From NCBI GenBank assembly GCA_040381075.1, contig JBEIHX010000004.1, positions 62,001 through 126,000 of the forward strand: a stretch of 64,000 nt of DNA. Direction: 5' to 3'. Positions 6,790-14,403 of this stretch are shown here, in pieces. A program made the position numbers and the translations under genes. Within the stretch, counting starts at the first letter, position 1; every line of letters starts with the position of its first letter. The notes under the pieces were generated by a model. The model worked only from the letters and a program-made list of their open reading frames with translations, did no database searches and had not been told where the DNA came from. Origin of the DNA: JBEIHX01 sp040381075 (GTDB lineage: Bacteria; Pseudomonadota; Alphaproteobacteria; Caulobacterales; Aquidulcibacteraceae).

Positions 6790-8975
6790 GGCGCCGGGAA
6801 AGCCAGAACGCCGCCAGCGACAAGGCTCTCATGAGCAATGCGCGGCCCCTCCAGGGGCGCGCTGTTCCATGTCACCGGGGCCCCGCCCGGATCGCCGGCC
6901 CGGCGCATGATCACGAGCGGCGGCCGACCGGGCGCGGTGACCACGGCCCGCTCCACGAGGGGGCGCGAGAGAACGTACTGGGCGCGTGCGGGCTCGACGG
7001 GATAAAACCCAAGCGTGGCGAAGATGTACCAAGCGCTCATCTGACCTGCATCATCATTGCCAATGATCCCGTCAGGAGTGTCGCGGTAAAAGCTCGACGC
7101 AATGCGCGCCGTCAAAGCGCGCCCTGTTTCCGGTGCGTCCGTGAAGGCGTAAAGCCAGGCGACGTGGTGGCTTGGCTCATTGCCATGAGCGTACTGGCCG
7201 ATCATCGCTTCCTGGCCGAGATAGGTCCACCCTTGGAGGGGCACGAGTTCGAAGAAGAAGCGATCAAGCATGGCCTGAAAGCTTTCGCGCCCACCCATGG
7301 CCGCGATCAGGCCTTCCACATCGTGGAGGGCGGGGGTCCAGCTATACTGCCAAGAATTCGCTTCGGTGAAGTCGCCAGGATTGTTCAGTGGCGAGGTTGG
7401 CGTCATGGGATCAAAGGGGGTACGCCAGAGGCCTGTGCTGTCCCGCCCCCTGGCAAGGCGGGTGTCGGGATCGATCAGGTTCCGCCACCAGCCGGCCCGC
7501 TCCTGGAACCTGGTCGCAGCCTCGCGCTCCCCAAGCATGGCCGCCATCCGCCCAACGGCATCGTCGCCAATGCCCGCCTCAAGGGTGCGCGACACCGCCT
7601 CCCCGTGAACCAGGTCATACGGATAGTAGCCGTATCGTTCGTATAAGGACCACATTGAGAGAGCAGCGTCGCCAGGAAAGACCGGCGCCGCATCGACAGT
7701 GGATGTGCGGACCATGGCGTCCAGCGCCCGGCGCCCGTCGAAACCACGAAACCCTTTGGCCCAGGCGTCAGCGATCACGGGCAAAGCCGGTTCGCCGATC
7801 ATCGTCCCTGTTTCGCCGCCCCAAATGGTCCATTTCGGGAGCCGACCTGCGGCGTCGGCATGATCCAGGAGGCTATTGACGAAGTCATCCACACGCTCAG
7901 GAACGAGGAGCGTGTAAAGAGGGTGAGCGGCGCGGAACGTGTCCCAAAGCGAGAGTGTAGAGTAGCGCGCCCCAGCGGTGACGGTGCGAATCACGCCATC
8001 GGGGCCGCGCCAACGTCCGTCCACGTCGCTGATCAGACTTGGATGCAGTAAGGCATGGTAGAGAGCAGTGTAAAATATCCGCCTCTGGGTTCGCGGCGCA
8101 TCGATCTCGACCCGCCGAAGCAGGCTCTCCCAGGCCTCTGCAGTCCTCTGGGCCTGGACATCGAAACCCCATCCCAAAATGGCGTCGCGATTGGCCCGGG
8201 CCCCCTCAACATCCACTGTCGACAGCCCTACCCTCGCCTGGAGCGTTCTTCCATGGGCGAGGTCAAAACCCAACACGTAGCGGGGCGCCGCATCGCCGTG
8301 GCGAGGCGGAAGCGTGATCACTTCCGCTACGGGATGATCAAAAAGGAGGCTGAAGGCGATCGTCCGGGTCGTCCAATTGGCGCGACGGAGCACGCCTTCG
8401 AGCCCATCCCTGGTGACCCGGGACGCGTGCGCCAGAACGGGCTGCTGGTCCGTTCGGAACGTCAAACCGTGCTGAAGATCAACCAGAACCCAGACGCGTC
8501 CCCCTCGATCGAAGCTGTACCGATGCAACGCCGTACGGTCAGCCGCGGTCAGTTCAACCCGGACCTCGTTGTCGGTCAGGGAGACGGCATAGTAGCCCGG
8601 CCGCGCAGTCTCGCTGGCTTTGTCGTAACGGCTTGCATAATCCGCCCGCCTCGTTTGGCTGGGCTGAAGCAGCACATCGCCCAGCTCGGGGATGCCTGTG
8701 CCGCTTGCGCGGTTTTGCGAAAAGCCGAAAATCTTCTCTGCCTGGTACTGGTAGCCGCTTGTGAACTCCCACCCGGAGTCCGCATTGTCAGGCCCGGGCT
8801 GCACCATGCCGAAAGGCATACTAGGGCCCGGGAACGTGTGCCCCGTGCCATCCGTCCCGATAAACGGGTCGACATAACTGACCAGGCGGTCTTGGGCCGA
8901 CGCCACTGGGCCATGGATGGATAAGGCAATTAAGAACAAGCCGGCAAAGGCCGTTAAACGAAAACCGGTCCTCAT
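6786..8975 (-). CDS. Secreted GH92 family alpha-mannosidase
   Basis: A 729-residue protein with a cleavable signal peptide (cut predicted near residues 27-28, after ASA). It opens with VDPFIGTDGTGHTFPG and MPFGMVQPGPDN, hallmark sequences of glycoside hydrolase family 92. Near the C-terminus are HGNEPSHH (597-604, with the presumed catalytic acid E600) and GNDDAGQMSAWY (639-650, calcium and general-base region). GH92 enzymes are calcium-dependent exo-acting alpha-mannosidases, mostly alpha-1,2, that invert configuration and trim mannose from glycans. The length is close to the family norm. It is followed upstream by a TIM-barrel isomerase/epimerase and a PhyH dioxygenase on the same strand, and an AraC regulator diverges from them. 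I infer periplasmic or surface mannoside use; a transporter is not seen here. Confidence 0.93.
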   Translation of the reverse strand: MRTGFRLTAFAGLFLIALSIHGPVASAQDRLVSYVDPFIGTDGTGHTFPGPSMPFGMVQPGPDNADSGWEFTSGYQYQAEKIFGFSQNRASGTGIPELGDVLLQPSQTRRADYASRYDKASETARPGYYAVSLTDNEVRVELTAADRTALHRYSFDRGGRVWVLVDLQHGLTFRTDQQPVLAHASRVTRDGLEGVLRRANWTTRTIAFSLLFDHPVAEVITLPPRHGDAAPRYVLGFDLAHGRTLQARVGLSTVDVEGARANRDAILGWGFDVQAQRTAEAWESLLRRVEIDAPRTQRRIFYTALYHALLHPSLISDVDGRWRGPDGVIRTVTAGARYSTLSLWDTFRAAHPLYTLLVPERVDDFVNSLLDHADAAGRLPKWTIWGGETGTMIGEPALPVIADAWAKGFRGFDGRRALDAMVRTSTVDAAPVFPGDAALSMWSLYERYGYYPYDLVHGEAVSRTLEAGIGDDAVGRMAAMLGEREAATRFQERAGWWRNLIDPDTRLARGRDSTGLWRTPFDPMTPTSPLNNPGDFTEANSWQYSWTPALHDVEGLIAAMGGRESFQAMLDRFFFELVPLQGWTYLGQEAMIGQYAHGNEPSHHVAWLYAFTDAPETGRALTARIASSFYRDTPDGIIGNDDAGQMSAWYIFATLGFYPVEPARAQYVLSRPLVERAVVTAPGRPPLVIMRRAGDPGGAPVTWNSAPLEGPRIAHESLVAGGVLAFPAP

Positions 8976-8990
8976 GGGCTTTGCATCCTT

Positions 8991-9824
8991 CTACCTTTCG
9001 GCTTGCGCCGCAAGCACGTCCTCGCCCCATCTGGACAAGGCCAGAGCATCTGCAAATCGGTCTGAAGCCTCCGCGTCATCCGCGTAAGAGATCCAGCGCC
9101 CGCCTTGGGCGTCCGGCAATCGCGCTGGAAGCAGTTCAGGAGCAAATGACACGACATCTGGCGCATTTGGCAGCGCCTGTAATCGAGCCCGACAGCGGCC
9201 CAGGGCCTGGGCGTGGTCGGCGGTGTGGGGCGCTGCGGGATCAAATGGCGCCTGGATCCGACGGGTTGATCCGATCCGGATTTGGATGCTGCGCACGCGG
9301 TCGAAAATGGGATCAAGACTTTGCAAGCGTGACCCGAATTCGCCGCCATACGTCATCTCGTGCCCTGTGTACCAATGGGAGAAATCCAAAGTCAGGGTCA
9401 GGTCTGGCGCGCGGGCGATCAGATCCAGGGTCCGCTTGATATCCTGCGTCATGGTCGCGCGATGCGTTTCGATATGCAGGGGATGACCGGTCGCTGCGGC
9501 GGCCTCAGCCACGGCGACCGCAAGGGCGTCCATTTCCGTATCCGTCTTAAACCCTTTCCCGACATGCACCGTCGTGAACTCGAGACCCATGTCACGATGA
9601 CGTGCAGCGATCATGGGCGCGTCTGCCGGGGAGAGTACGCGCCCCATCCCGCACGGGATCAATCCCGCCGCAACGATCTCTTCAAAGCCATCCCAGGCGA
9701 TGACGCCCTGGTAGCCTTGCTCTCGCAACAGGGCGAGGCCCTCCCCAAGGCCCGCCCGCCACCCACTGCTCTCCTGCGGCAAACTCAACAGCCCGCCAAG
9801 GCAGAAGTCTCGACGCAACAGCAT
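8991..9824 (-). CDS. Sugar phosphate isomerase/epimerase-like TIM-barrel protein
   Basis: A 277-residue protein of the xylose-isomerase-like TIM-barrel superfamily. Visible strand-end motifs include GYQGVIAWDGFEEI, FTTVHVGK, HPLHIETHR and LTLDFSHWY. The E and D/H residues in IETHRAT and LDFSHW sit where the family binds a divalent metal. There is no signal peptide, so it should be cytoplasmic. It could isomerise, epimerise or dehydrate a sugar or sugar acid; the exact reaction is not readable. The start ATG at 9824 overlaps the stop of the PhyH gene by one base (TGATG), so the two are coupled. Confidence 0.75.
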   Translation of the reverse strand: MLLRRDFCLGGLLSLPQESSGWRAGLGEGLALLREQGYQGVIAWDGFEEIVAAGLIPCGMGRVLSPADAPMIAARHRDMGLEFTTVHVGKGFKTDTEMDALAVAVAEAAAATGHPLHIETHRATMTQDIKRTLDLIARAPDLTLTLDFSHWYTGHEMTYGGEFGSRLQSLDPIFDRVRSIQIRIGSTRRIQAPFDPAAPHTADHAQALGRCRARLQALPNAPDVVSFAPELLPARLPDAQGGRWISYADDAEASDRFADALALSRWGEDVLAAQAER

Positions 9825-10633
9825 CAGCCGGCGTCAAACAGGATGGGGTTGATCGGGGAAGCGGCCAGGTCGCCTGGCGAGAGGCCTGGAAGCCACTGGG
9901 CGAGGTCGTTACGCTGCATGGTGTTTACCGGTTCCGCGACGCGCATCGCCGCATCCATATAGAGAATTGTCATCACCGACCGGGGCGTGTCGCTCTTGTT
10001 TGCGCCGGCGCGATGAAACGTCCATCCGCCATGGAAACTGACGTCGCCAAGCGCGTAGGGCTCAGCATCGATGACAAAGCCGTACGCTTCCATCGCCCGG
10101 GTGATAGCGGCCTCGCTTTCGTCAGAAATGGGAAGATCGCGCCCAAACGCCTCGCAGTGGCTGCCGCGATAAAATGCAAGAGGCCCCATGTGAGCGGGGA
10201 CATCCTGAAGCGGGATCCAGGCAGTGACCGTCCGGTCGCTCGCAAGCGGCCAGTAGTACTGATCCGCATGGGCTGGGGTGATGCCGCCGCCGGGCTCCTT
10301 GTACAGCGACTGATCATGATAAAGGCGCACGCTGGGCACGCCCAAAAGCGCCGCGGCGACGCCGGCAAGGCGCCGGCCGAACACAAAGCGGCGCGCCGCT
10401 TTGTCCGCGCGCCACAGATTCATCACCTGGAGAAATGCCCGGTCGTAGGTCGATCGCTCGGAGAGCGGGCGATGATCGGTGTTCAGCCTCAGCGTCGCTT
10501 CCGTAATCGCGCGGCCGAATACAGCGACCGTTTCCGGCGACAGCGCGCCCGCGATCCGGACGTAGCCGTCTTTGCGGAACCCCTCGACAGTCACCCGCTC
10601 AAGGAGCATTGGCGTGTCAAGGTCGTCAGTCAT
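9824..10633 (-). CDS. Phytanoyl-CoA dioxygenase (PhyH) family protein
   Basis: A 269-residue Fe(II)/2-oxoglutarate dioxygenase. The iron triad is visible as H122-x-D124 (AHADQYYW) and distal H207 (FHRAGANKS), with R218 placed to bind the 2-oxoglutarate carboxylate. PhyH proteins hydroxylate or oxidatively tailor small substrates; bacterial members act on very diverse compounds, so phytanoyl-CoA should not be assumed. It leads the operon PhyH, TIM-barrel protein, GH92, and is divergent from an AraC regulator. The 103-bp gap between the two contains a perfect inverted repeat at 10659-10673. I infer a role in processing an unusual sugar or osmolyte-like substrate. Confidence 0.85.
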   Translation of the reverse strand: MTDDLDTPMLLERVTVEGFRKDGYVRIAGALSPETVAVFGRAITEATLRLNTDHRPLSERSTYDRAFLQVMNLWRADKAARRFVFGRRLAGVAAALLGVPSVRLYHDQSLYKEPGGGITPAHADQYYWPLASDRTVTAWIPLQDVPAHMGPLAFYRGSHCEAFGRDLPISDESEAAITRAMEAYGFVIDAEPYALGDVSFHGGWTFHRAGANKSDTPRSVMTILYMDAAMRVAEPVNTMQRNDLAQWLPGLSPGDLAASPINPILFDAG

Positions 10634-10658
10634 CCGTCTGCTCTGAAAGCGCTGCCGT

Positions 10659-10673
10659 TGCAGGCTACCTGCA
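10659..10673. promoter_or_regulatory. Candidate operator between PhyH and AraC genes
   Basis: A perfect inverted repeat TGCAGG-CTA-CCTGCA in the divergent intergenic region, 26 bases upstream of the PhyH ATG and 64 upstream of the AraC-type ATG. Its position suits a regulatory site, but AraC proteins often bind direct repeats, so the link is an inference. Confidence 0.35.
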
Positions 10674-10736
10674 CACAGCGGATTTTCCAGAAAACAGGCT
10701 GTTGCAAACCCAGGGAAAAACTATCAGGATCTTGTC

Positions 10737-11591
10737 ATGCCGCTCCAGATGAGCGCCGAACCGGTGGCTTTGCCGTCAGCCTTGCCGATCCGGGTCGCGC
10801 GCGTGAACCGGGACGCCCTCGCCGTTCCGCCCGGCCGGTACGCACATTTCCACGCCGTGGCGGAATTGGTTATCTTCGAGACGGTCGCGGGCGCGATGTA
10901 TACCGACGCGGCGCGGTTCGATCTCCATCCCGGCTGCGCCGCATGGTGCCCCGCCATGAGCGCACACGACTTCGCGCTCGATCCTGGGCCGGCGTCCTGG
11001 GTCCTGATTCAATACGATCAGGATTTCGTCGAACCGATGCCCGACCAAGTCCCCGTCTGTCTGCGGGTCGGCGCGGATGCGCGCCGCCATCTCGGGGTGC
11101 TGACAGAGTGGCTGGAAGAAGCTGTGCGGCTCGGCGACCAGGACATGGCGCGCAGGCATCTGGAACTGATGTTGTTGCATGTCCTGCGCGCCGAACGGCA
11201 GGACGCGCTGCCGATGGCCGCCTCGAATGCCCTGGGCCAGTTCCGACCGCTGTTGGAATGCCTGCGCGCAGCCCCCGCCGCCCGGATCCCGCTCGAGCAG
11301 GCCGCCTCGATGTGCGGTCTTTCGCCCTCGTACTTCTCGAGGCTGTTCCGCAACGTGTTCGGCCGCGGCTTCGTTGCCTACGTAACGCAAATGCGGCTGG
11401 AACGGGCGGCGATCGCCCTCGCATCGAACCGCAAGCCAGTCTCCACAATCGGCTATGAGGTCGGCTTCCACAGCCACGCCTATTTCTCCGCGAAGTTCCG
11501 CGCCCGTTTTGGCGTCACGCCATCCGAATTCAGACACGGCTCCTTTCGCCTCGACAGCGTGTCCAAAGACACCCAGACGGTCCCTGACTGA
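10737..11591 (+). CDS. AraC family transcriptional regulator
   Basis: A 284-residue regulator. The N-terminal part (about 30-120) looks like a cupin-type effector domain (GRYAHFHAVAELVIFETV). The C-terminal 100 residues hold two helix-turn-helix motifs: one around AASMCGLSPSYFSRLF, the other around STIGYEVGFHSHAYFSAKF, ending with the family-typical FGVTPSEFR. The ATG at 10737 has AGGA 6 bases upstream; an ATG at 10749 is an alternative. It is divergently transcribed from PhyH-TIM barrel-GH92, the usual arrangement for a local activator responding to the sugar or product of that pathway. Confidence 0.9.
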   Translation: MPLQMSAEPVALPSALPIRVARVNRDALAVPPGRYAHFHAVAELVIFETVAGAMYTDAARFDLHPGCAAWCPAMSAHDFALDPGPASWVLIQYDQDFVEPMPDQVPVCLRVGADARRHLGVLTEWLEEAVRLGDQDMARRHLELMLLHVLRAERQDALPMAASNALGQFRPLLECLRAAPAARIPLEQAASMCGLSPSYFSRLFRNVFGRGFVAYVTQMRLERAAIALASNRKPVSTIGYEVGFHSHAYFSAKFRARFGVTPSEFRHGSFRLDSVSKDTQTVPD

Positions 11592-11677
11592 ACGTCTCCG
11601 GCATGGCTGATCGACGGCGATCCGCAGGTTTTATCGATAAGCCTGAGTGTCTGGTCTGGCGATACGGCCACCCGTAG

Positions 11678-12017
11678 CCGTGCGGAGGCGCCAGGCTCAG
11701 ACGTCTCATCAAGATGATCCCGTCCCTGATCAAAGAGGGCCGCAGGATCCTGGTGTCTTCCCAATTCACCGGCATGATTGATCTGATCAGCGCCGAACTG
11801 ACCGCCCGCGGGCTCCACCATGTTGTCCTGATCGGGCACAAAGGATCGAGCCGTCCCTGTCGAGGCCTTTCAGTCAGGACGCACGGGGCTGTTTCTCCTG
11901 AACCGCAAGGCAGGCGGCGCCGGCATCAACCTCACCGCCGCCCACACCGCGATCCACTGGGATCCCTGGTGGAAGCCCGCGGTCGAAAACCACGCAGGCA
12001 ATCGCGCGGCGCGCTGA
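11678..12017 (+). pseudogene. SNF2/Swi2 helicase C-terminal fragment, frameshifted and truncated
   Basis: Two adjoining frames together give a recognisable SNF2 helicase C-terminal lobe. The first (from about 11678) reads EGRRILVSSQFTGMIDLI and TARGLHHVVLIGHK, matching the EGrrvLiFSQFtsMLdLI region. From about 11847 the reading moves to another frame: PVEAFQSG, LFLLNRKAGGAGINLTAA, then IHWDPWWKPAVENHAGNRAAR and a TGA at 12015-12017. These match the KAGGtGLNLTAAdtVIhyDPWWNPAvE motifs. A shift near 11843-11849 breaks the gene, the usual HRIGQ end is lost, and a TAG at 11675 closes the frame upstream, so the ATPase lobe and the rest are gone. Intact relatives are DNA translocases, often in defence or mobile regions. 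This is a relic next to accessory genes. Confidence 0.85.
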
Positions 12018-12029
12018 GGGCGCGCCGTG

Positions 12030-12410
12030 TCAGCGGTGATGGGCGCGCCCGCGCGACGCGCGACGCGGCGCGCCCGCCTTGACAGCCAGCGCCACCGCCA
12101 GCGCCCGCCGGCCCCAGACAGCGGCCGCAGCAGGATCGTCGCTCGCAGCATCCGGCAGCCGCCAATAGCCCATGTCGATCGACTTGCCGTCGCTTGGGCG
12201 CGTCCACAGGAACGGCGCTGCGCCAAGGGCGGCAAGCTCAGCCCGCATGGACGTATCCGTCTTCAGATAGACGACATCATCGGCGATCAGCGCAAACATC
12301 ACGCCCTGCGCATACACCCCAGCCCCGCCGAACATCCTGCGCACATGCACCGCGCCGAGATCGGCGAACAGCTCGCGCACCCAGGCGTCGAAGCCGCCGG
12401 AGGCCGCCAT
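12030..12410 (-). CDS. TfoX N-terminal domain protein
   Basis: 126 residues from the ATG at 12410, one base after the sufA stop; a longer in-frame extension exists but lies inside sufA. The body VRRMFGGAGVYAQGVMFALIADDVVYLKTD is the TfoX N-terminal domain pattern (first 100 residues). The C-terminal domain of full-length competence regulators such as E. coli Sxy is absent. Stand-alone TfoX_N proteins are common in alphaproteobacteria and have no settled function. Sitting at the end of the suf operon suggests co-expression rather than a proven link. Confidence 0.8.
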   Translation of the reverse strand: MAASGGFDAWVRELFADLGAVHVRRMFGGAGVYAQGVMFALIADDVVYLKTDTSMRAELAALGAAPFLWTRPSDGKSIDMGYWRLPDAASDDPAAAAVWGRRALAVALAVKAGAPRRASRGRAHHR

Positions 12411-12411
12411 C

Positions 12412-12789
12412 CTAGGCCTCCGCCGCAGCAGGCGTAATCGCGACAGACTCCCCGCAACCGCATGCGTCCGTTTCATTGGGATTTCGGAACACGAACCGCG
12501 CAGCAAGCGGCGTGACCTCATAGTCGATGGTCGATCCGAGCAGGAAAAGCACCGCCTTGGCGTCAACAAGGATCCGCACGTCCCTGTCGCTCACAATCTC
12601 ATCCAGCGCCTGCGGCGCGTCGGCGTAGTCCATGACGTATTCCATGCCGGCGCAGCCGCCCTTGCGCACGCCGACCCGAAGATACGCCTTGTCGGTGCGC
12701 GCCATGATCTCGCGCACCCGCTCGGCGGCGGCGTCAGTGAGACGAACGATCTGCGGTCTTGTGCGCGCCATCGATCCAGTTCCTGGCAA
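12412..12789 (-). CDS. sufA: A-type Fe-S cluster carrier SufA
   Basis: 125 residues from the ATG at 12789, or 119 from the ATG at 12771 (MARTRPQ). The HesB/IscA fold has its three conserved cysteines: C46 in RKGGCAGMEY, and C110 and C112 in the DACGCGES tail. A-type carriers receive [Fe-S] clusters from the SufBCD scaffold and hand them to target apoproteins in the cytoplasm. The gene follows sufT and precedes the tfoX-like gene. ErpA is the alternative name within this family; the suf context favours SufA. Confidence 0.9.
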   Translation of the reverse strand: MPGTGSMARTRPQIVRLTDAAAERVREIMARTDKAYLRVGVRKGGCAGMEYVMDYADAPQALDEIVSDRDVRILVDAKAVLFLLGSTIDYEVTPLAARFVFRNPNETDACGCGESVAITPAAAEA

Positions 12790-12807
12790 CCTGAGAACCT
12801 GTCCACC

Positions 12808-13155
12808 CTATAACATATTCAGCTGCAGTTTGGCTTCATCCGACATGCGCGCGGGCGTCCATGGCGGATCGAAGGTCATGTTGACCTTGATGGCGGCGAC
12901 CCCAGCGACGCCGCGCACGGCGCTCTCCACCATGCCCGGCATCTCCCCCGCCACCGGACACCCAGGCGCCGTCAGCGTCATGTCGATCGTGAGATTGCGC
13001 TCGTCGTCGATGTCAACCTTGTAGATCAGGCCCAGTTCGTAAATGTCGACCGGGATTTCTGGATCAAACACCGATTTGAGCGCCGCCACGATGTCATCAG
13101 TCAACCGAGCGAGCTCGTCGGCGGGAATGGCGGAAGTCGGGGCTGGCGTATCCAT
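12808..13155 (-). CDS. sufT: SUF system maturation protein SufT (MIP18/DUF59 family)
   Basis: 115 residues forming a single MIP18/DUF59 domain: FDPEIPVDIYELGLIY (30-45) and LTAPGCPVAGEMP with the reactive C66. Proteins of this type help insert Fe-S clusters into client proteins; SufT is the branch encoded with suf genes. There is no paaD-type CxxC tail, and the position between sufS and sufA supports SufT rather than a phenylacetate-pathway homologue. Confidence 0.88.
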   Translation of the reverse strand: MDTPAPTSAIPADELARLTDDIVAALKSVFDPEIPVDIYELGLIYKVDIDDERNLTIDMTLTAPGCPVAGEMPGMVESAVRGVAGVAAIKVNMTFDPPWTPARMSDEAKLQLNML

Positions 13156-13164
13156 GGGCGCGTC

Positions 13165-14403
13165 CTAGACCAGGATCGATCGGGCCTTGTCGAGGGCGCC
13201 CACCAGGGCGTCAACCTCGTCAAGGGTATTGTAAAGGGCGAAGCTGGCGCGGGCCGAGGCTGAAACGCCAAGGTGGCGCATCAGCGGCTGCGCGCAGTGG
13301 TGGCCGGCGCGGATCGCCACGCCCTGACGGTCGAGCAGTTGGGAAATGTCATGCGGATGGGCCCCCTCCACCGAAAACGCCAGGATCGCCCCCTTGCCCG
13401 GCGCGACGCCATGCACCCGGATCCAGCTGCGCTCGTCGAACGCCGCCATCGCGCGCGCCAGCAGCGCCTGTTCGTGGGCATGCGCCAGGGCGCGCGGCTG
13501 GGCCATCAACCAGCCGAGAGCCGCGCCAAGACCGATCGCCTCCAGGATCGCAGGCGTGCCCGCTTCGAACTTGTGCGGCAGATCGCCATAGGTGATGCGG
13601 TCAAGGCTGACTTCCGAAATCATCTCGCCGCCGCCCTGGTAGGGAATCATCGCCTCCAGATGACGCCGGCGGGCATAAAGCGCCCCGATGCCGGTCGGAC
13701 CATAGACCTTATGCCCGGAAAACACGTAGAAATCGACATCAAGCGCCTGCACGTCCACCCACAGGTGCGCAGCCGCCTGGCAACCGTCCAGCAGCACGGG
13801 CACACCAGCAGCATGCGCCATCGCGATGATGTCGGCTGCAGGCGTAACGGTCCCCAGCACATTCGACATATGGCTCAGCGCCACAAGCTTCGTCCGCCTG
13901 CCGAGCATCGCGTCAAAACCGGACAGATCAAGGCGGCCGTCCGCAGCGACAGGCAGGAAGCGCAGGACGACGCCCTTGCGCTCGCGCAGGAAATGCCATG
14001 GAACAATATTGGCGTGGTGCTCCATCTCGCTCAGAATGATTTCATCGCCCGCCGCAAGCCCGGCGCCGAAACTCGAGGCCACCAGGTTGATCGCCTCGGT
14101 GGCCCCCTTGGTGAAGACAATCTCCTCGACGCTCGGTGCATTCAGAAACGCCCGCACCGTCTCGCGCGCCGCTTCGAAGGCCTGCGTCGTCTCATTGGCG
14201 AGCGTGTGAAGCCCGCGATGCACGTTGGCATACGAGTGCTCCATGGCGCTGCACATTGCATCGATCACCGCCCGCGGCTTCTGCGCAGATGCCGCACTGT
14301 CGAGATAGACCAGTGCGCGGTCATGGATGCGCCGGCGCAGGATCGGAAACTGCGCACGCACGCCGTCGACGTCAAAGGCCGCCGCCCCGGGCGCGCCGCT
14401 CAC
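13165..14403 (-). CDS. sufS: Cysteine desulfurase SufS
   Basis: A 412-residue PLP enzyme of the class II (SufS/CsdA) desulfurase type. D206 (VLLDGCQA) and the Schiff-base lysine K232 (FSGHKVYGPTGIG) form the PLP site, and C370 in RAGHHCAQPL is the persulfide-forming cysteine. It removes sulfur from L-cysteine, giving alanine, and supplies sulfane sulfur to SufBCD, usually through SufE or SufU; no such partner gene is seen here. The start overlaps the sufD stop by 4 bases (ATGA). This operon also carries a second, IscS-type desulfurase directly after iscR. Confidence 0.95.
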   Translation of the reverse strand: MSGAPGAAAFDVDGVRAQFPILRRRIHDRALVYLDSAASAQKPRAVIDAMCSAMEHSYANVHRGLHTLANETTQAFEAARETVRAFLNAPSVEEIVFTKGATEAINLVASSFGAGLAAGDEIILSEMEHHANIVPWHFLRERKGVVLRFLPVAADGRLDLSGFDAMLGRRTKLVALSHMSNVLGTVTPAADIIAMAHAAGVPVLLDGCQAAAHLWVDVQALDVDFYVFSGHKVYGPTGIGALYARRRHLEAMIPYQGGGEMISEVSLDRITYGDLPHKFEAGTPAILEAIGLGAALGWLMAQPRALAHAHEQALLARAMAAFDERSWIRVHGVAPGKGAILAFSVEGAHPHDISQLLDRQGVAIRAGHHCAQPLMRHLGVSASARASFALYNTLDEVDALVGALDKARSILV

